DNA of 64,000 nucleotides from Galbibacter sp035306585 (lineage in GTDB: Bacteria > Bacteroidota > Bacteroidia > Flavobacteriales > Flavobacteriaceae). Of the stretch, positions 60,807 to 64,000 are shown piece after piece. Each line of letters opens with the position of its first letter. Positions within the stretch are counted from its first letter, which is position 1. The stretch is from assembly GCF_035306585.1 (NCBI RefSeq), contig NZ_DATGNU010000021.1, positions 1 to 64,000 of the forward strand, in the 5' to 3' direction. Both the position numbers and the translations under genes were made by a program. The notes under the pieces were generated by a model. It was not told the origin of the DNA. It did no database searches and saw only the letters and a program-made list of their open reading frames with translations.

Positions 60807-62744
60807 ATGAGTAGCAAAACAACAGACTTAGGGAATATCTCGTTCGATTTGCCGAAGAATCAAAGTAATGTAATTAAGGTCATTGGCGTTGGAGGCGGCG
60901 GTAGTAACGCTATTAATTACATGTTTCAACAAGGAATTAATGGTGTGGACTTTGTGGTTTGTAACACAGATTCACAAGCGCTTCAAAATTCTGGTGTACC
61001 AAATAAGGTTCAGTTAGGGGTCTCTTTGACAGAAGGACTAGGGGCTGGTGCAAATCCAGAGGTTGGTGAGAAAGCCGCCATTGAAAGCCTGGAAGAGTTA
61101 CAATCGATGTTAGATTCCAATACTAAAATGGTTTTTATTACTGCTGGTATGGGTGGTGGTACTGGTACAGGGGCGGCACCAGTAATTGCCAAATTGGCCA
61201 AGGACATGGACATCCTTACTGTGGGTATAGTAACGATTCCTTTTCAATTTGAAGGAAAAATGCGTAATGAGCAAGCACAACGTGGGGTTGAGAAATTAAG
61301 AGCTCATGTGGACTCGCTCATTATGATAAACAATAATAAATTAAGAGAGGTTTATGGTAACCTTGGTTTTAAAGCCGGGTTCTCTAAAGCAGATGAGGTA
61401 TTGGCTACTGCTGCCAAGGGGATAGCAGAGGTAATTACTCACCACTACACCCAAAACATTGACCTTAGAGATGCCAAAACTGTACTATCTAACAGTGGGA
61501 CAGCCATCATGGGATCTTCTCAAGCCTCGGGTGCCAACAGAGCATCCGATGCGATTATGAAAGCATTAGACTCCCCATTATTAAATGATAATAAAATCTC
61601 AGGAGCACAAAACGTACTGCTACTTATCGTTTCTGGTGCCGATGAAATTACCCTAGATGAAATCGGTGAAATCAACGATCATATTCAAAATGAGGCTGGT
61701 CATAATGCCAACATCATTATGGGTGTTGGTGAGGACGATAGCCTTGGAGATGCTATTGCCGTTACTGTAATTGCAACTGGTTTTAATGCTGAACAACAGC
61801 ATGAGATTGTCAATACAGAAGCTAAAAAAATTATCCATACCCTAGAAGATGAACAAAAAGCGGAACGTAATTTGTTTTCCAAAAATCCAATGGGTACTTT
61901 AAATAGTGTACAGGAACCAGAAACACCTCCCGCTCCAGCTCCTGAGCCTAAAGAGGAAGAGCCGGTTGTGCGTCATACCCTTGAACAAGAAAATGATTTG
62001 GAGCTAATTTCTACATCTGAGATTATCAAGAATATGAATGTGATCTATGAGGAGGTTAGTATAGAAAATGAGGAAGACTTTATTATCATCGATACCACAC
62101 CTAAGATTCGTGAAATAGAGGTTTCTGAACCAGAAATTGTCAAGCCTGTTACACAACAGCAAACAACCCTGGCTTTCGATATGCCTCTTGATGATCATTC
62201 TCAAGAGGAAGAGAAAAGTAAAACAGTAACCTTTGATATGGAGGATAATGTTTCCCATTACGAGGTTAAGGATGCTGTTGAAGTAGTTCCGGTTACTGAG
62301 GTGTCTCAGGATGGCACAAAACGATATAGCCTTGATGATTACATGGAGGTTGAGGACCGACTAAACAATGCGAAACCATCCGTTCAAAAACAGGAGCCTA
62401 CAATTGAGAAAGAGCTCCAGTTTGAAAAGAAAGTTATCGAGCAACAACCAACTGAGGAACTGGAATCTGAGGAGATTGATCCGATGAATAGTTCTATTGA
62501 AGAAAGTCTAAGAAGTAGAGCTGATGAGCGTCGTAGAAAACTAAAAGATTTTAATTATAAATTTAATAAAAACAGTCACTGGGTTGAGGAGATAGAGAAA
62601 CAGCCTGCTTATAAGCGAATGGGGATTGATATAGACTCTAGAAGGACTGATGACCATTCTTCTAGAATGAGTGTTGGCTCAGATAGCAATGATGAAATTC
62701 AACTTAGAAGCAATAATTCATTTTTACACGATAATGTAGATTAA
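60807..62744 (+). CDS. ftsZ: Cell division protein FtsZ, with a long C-terminal linker
   Basis: Tubulin-like GTPase that forms the division ring. The 645-residue protein has the GTP loop GGGGSNAINYM, the tubulin signature AGMGGGTGTGAAPVIAKLA, GTNTD-equivalent VVCNTDSQALQN and the T7-loop region FNAEQQHEIVNTEAKK. The GTPase part ends near residue 325. The last 320 residues are an acidic Glu/Pro/Gln-rich linker, far longer than in E. coli, ending in SNDEIQLRSNNSFLHDNVD as the C-terminal peptide. A hairpin terminator follows closely. Confidence 0.98.
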   Translation: MSSKTTDLGNISFDLPKNQSNVIKVIGVGGGGSNAINYMFQQGINGVDFVVCNTDSQALQNSGVPNKVQLGVSLTEGLGAGANPEVGEKAAIESLEELQSMLDSNTKMVFITAGMGGGTGTGAAPVIAKLAKDMDILTVGIVTIPFQFEGKMRNEQAQRGVEKLRAHVDSLIMINNNKLREVYGNLGFKAGFSKADEVLATAAKGIAEVITHHYTQNIDLRDAKTVLSNSGTAIMGSSQASGANRASDAIMKALDSPLLNDNKISGAQNVLLLIVSGADEITLDEIGEINDHIQNEAGHNANIIMGVGEDDSLGDAIAVTVIATGFNAEQQHEIVNTEAKKIIHTLEDEQKAERNLFSKNPMGTLNSVQEPETPPAPAPEPKEEEPVVRHTLEQENDLELISTSEIIKNMNVIYEEVSIENEEDFIIIDTTPKIREIEVSEPEIVKPVTQQQTTLAFDMPLDDHSQEEEKSKTVTFDMEDNVSHYEVKDAVEVVPVTEVSQDGTKRYSLDDYMEVEDRLNNAKPSVQKQEPTIEKELQFEKKVIEQQPTEELESEEIDPMNSSIEESLRSRADERRRKLKDFNYKFNKNSHWVEEIEKQPAYKRMGIDIDSRRTDDHSSRMSVGSDSNDEIQLRSNNSFLHDNVD

Positions 62745-62762
62745 GATTTAAATACAGTTTAT

Positions 62763-62806
62763 AAATTACCCGAATCTTAGTTAAGAATTCGGGTAATTTA
62801 TTTATC
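62763..62806 (+). terminator. Terminator after ftsZ
   Basis: A 13-bp perfect stem (AAATTACCCGAAT at 62763-62775 with 62787-62799) and an 11-base loop that can pair further, followed by ATTTATTTATC. It ends the dcw transcript and overlaps the promoter region of the next gene. Confidence 0.85.
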
Positions 62807-62841
62807 TTCGCACAGCATTTTTTACATTATATACCATCGTT

Positions 62842-63291
62842 ATGAGTTTACAGGAAAAAGTAATGGCAGAGATGAAATCTGCAATGAAGGCAAAAGATTC
62901 AGTAGCTCTTGAATCCTTGAGAGCTGTAAAATCAGAACTACTTCTTGCAAGTACTAGTGCTTCATCTAAAGATGGTTTAACAGAAGAGGAAGAGCTTAAG
63001 CTTTTGCAAAAACTTGTTAAGCAGCGTAAGGATAGTGCAGCGATATATAAGGAACAAGGACGGGAAGATCTCGCTGCTCCTGAGCTTGCTCAAGCGGAGA
63101 TTATCTCGAAATTTCTTCCTGAGCAATTGAGCGAAAATGAGATCGAGTCTGTTGTTGAAAATGTTATTTTACAGCTAGGTGCTAGTGGAATGAAAGATAT
63201 GGGTAAAGTAATGAGTGCCGCCAACAAAGCGCTTACTGGACGTGCTGATGGTAAAACCATATCTAAAATCGTAAAGGCAAAATTGAGCTGA
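62842..63291 (+). CDS. GatB/YqeY domain-containing protein
   Basis: A 149-residue protein of the YqeY family, related to the tail domain of GatB, the amidotransferase subunit that acts on misacylated tRNA. The helices EKVMAEMKSAMKAKDSVALE, KLLQKLVKQRKDSAAIYKEQ and PEQLSENEIESVVENVI are typical. It is a stand-alone protein here, so a tRNA-linked role is family knowledge only. A tRNA gene follows about 20 bases later. A TATCTTCG element at 62803-62810 resembles the -7 box. Confidence 0.93.
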   Translation: MSLQEKVMAEMKSAMKAKDSVALESLRAVKSELLLASTSASSKDGLTEEEELKLLQKLVKQRKDSAAIYKEQGREDLAAPELAQAEIISKFLPEQLSENEIESVVENVILQLGASGMKDMGKVMSAANKALTGRADGKTISKIVKAKLS

Positions 63292-63314
63292 TAAAATAGC
63301 TTAATAATATACTA

Positions 63315-63388
63315 GGCCCCTTAGCTCAACTGAATAGAGCACTGGATTTCGGCTCCAGCGGTTCGGGGTTTGAATCCCTGAGGGGTCA
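63315..63388 (+). tRNA. tRNA-Arg, anticodon TCG
   Basis: A full cloverleaf can be drawn. The acceptor stem GGCCCCT pairs with AGGGGTC (one G-T pair) and A63388 is the discriminator. The D-arm is GCTC/GAGC, and the anticodon stem CTGGA/TCCAG has loop TTTCGGC with anticodon TCG at 63349-63351. The T-arm is CGGGG/CCCTG with loop TTTGAAT. TCG reads CGA, an Arg codon. No CCA is encoded. Confidence 0.93.
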
Positions 63389-63392
63389 CTTG

Positions 63393-63432
63393 ACGGGACA
63401 AGGTGGAAAAATCCATTTTTGTCCCGTTTTTA
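63393..63432 (+). terminator. Terminator after tRNA-Arg
   Basis: ACGGGACA (63393-63400) pairs with TGTCCCGT (63420-63427), with an inner TGG/CCA helix and a T-rich tail. It lies five bases after the tRNA. Confidence 0.85.
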
Positions 63433-63668
63433 TTTTAGGGTAATTCATTGTTAATGTGGTAGATAAGTCGTACAACTTTGTTAACCCCAGCGATTCGAAA
63501 AGTAATATTATAGACAAGCAAAAAAATGCGTATTTGTCCTGGTTTCATACAAATAACCCAACTCTGAGAGATTACTCTGTTTCAAGTATCCACCCCCACA
63601 AAATGTAGGTGAGGGGTGGATGTTTGACACTTTTTGGGATATTCCTAGGTGTTTTTTATGAGGGTATT
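63433..63668. other. Intergenic region between the tRNA terminator and a DinB-family gene
   Basis: About 235 bases without a gene. The one notable element is a hairpin at 63588-63621 (ATCCACCCC pairing with GGGGTGGAT, plus an inner CAC/GTG helix). No T-tract follows at once, so it is not a typical terminator. Confidence 0.5.
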
Positions 63669-64000
63669 TTACTGGCGCTTATAAAATATGTAGTCAGTGT
63701 TTAAAGGATCAAGCCCTTTTAGCCTAAACTCTGTTGTAATTTGCCCTCTGTGATATGTAGAATGGTTAATAATATGGAAATAGATGTCCTGGATTCTATT
63801 GTTAAAGGTGTGTCCTTTCGTGTTTGAATACCCAATAGAGTCGTCCAAGACAAATTTTTCAAGAATTCGCAATGATTGCTCGTAATTTATTCTATCAATG
63901 TTCTTTATGTCTTGGTTATCGTGCAGTTCCCAAACACCAAATGAAGCCTGTTCATGATGAATTCTGTTGTTCCAAATTTGATGGGCATTCAAAATATGAT
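63669..64000 (-). CDS. DinB-family protein, cut by the window end
   Basis: A partial protein of about 110 residues; the frame continues past position 64000. The N-terminal HILNAHQIWNNRI and the later HIINHSTYHRGQITTEF contain the His residues that act as metal ligands in DinB/YfiT-like four-helix bundles. The stop at 63669 gives a family-typical C-terminus. The DinB group includes thiol-metabolism enzymes, and the role of this one is unknown. Confidence 0.82.
   Translation of the reverse strand, partial: HILNAHQIWNNRIHHEQASFGVWELHDNQDIKNIDRINYEQSLRILEKFVLDDSIGYSNTKGHTFNNRIQDIYFHIINHSTYHRGQITTEFRLKGLDPLNTDYIFYKRQ

Overview
The window looks like a chromosomal segment from a member of the Bacteroidota, most likely a marine Flavobacteriaceae. 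The evidence is low-GC coding sequence, promoters of the TAnnTTTG type, gldB and gldC gliding genes, a type IX secretion (T9SS) C-terminal sorting domain, SusD-free porin and DUF5686 outer-membrane proteins, and a division/cell-wall (dcw) cluster with the Bacteroidota gene order. No rRNA, CRISPR array, prophage or insertion sequence was seen. One tRNA gene is present.

Layout. 1-4691 (minus strand): rsfS, ftsH, a LUD-domain gene, cdsA and psd (psd cut by the window edge), covering ribosome silencing, membrane proteolysis and phosphatidylethanolamine synthesis. 4786-9713: birA, lipB, a Pmp3-family small membrane protein, a frameshifted alpha/beta hydrolase, a DUF4377-like gene and lysS. 9733-19618: a sensor kinase and LytTR regulator operon divergent from a 1858-residue T9SS-exported surface protein (beta-helix, ubiquitin-like, Ig-like and six MBG repeats), followed by an OmpA-family protein. 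This is the most distinctive part of the window. 19639-27373: a large unknown lipoprotein, rnhB, a putative porin, a class V PLP enzyme and an EgtB-like sulfoxide synthase. 27486-33885: thyA, a nucleoside transporter, a bifunctional nuclease, etfA/etfB and pdhB. 33947-39543: a DUF5686 outer-membrane protein, soluble pyrophosphatase and a membrane proton/sodium-pumping pyrophosphatase. 39894-46958: a SulP transporter, a broken orphan gene, a LuxR-type regulator with a Glu in place of the phosphoacceptor Asp, nadE, gldB, gldC, engB and an alpha/beta hydrolase.

47157-62744 is the dcw cluster, all on the plus strand and almost without gaps: mraZ, rsmH, ftsL-like, ftsI, murE, mraY, murD, ftsW, murG, murC, ftsQ, ftsA, ftsZ. 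It is preceded by four 10-bp-spaced GTGG boxes that look like the MraZ operator. The window ends with a YqeY-like gene, tRNA-Arg(TCG), a terminator and a partial DinB-family gene.

Most genes are conserved core functions. The points that merit attention are the ubiquitin-like domain in an exported adhesin-like protein, a 21-bp-spaced direct repeat in its promoter that fits a LytTR site, two genes broken at poly-T tracts, and the atypical receiver domain. Several start codons were moved from the longest ORF using promoter or Shine-Dalgarno evidence (lysS, mraZ, murD, the 46.2 kb hydrolase and the DUF5686 gene).
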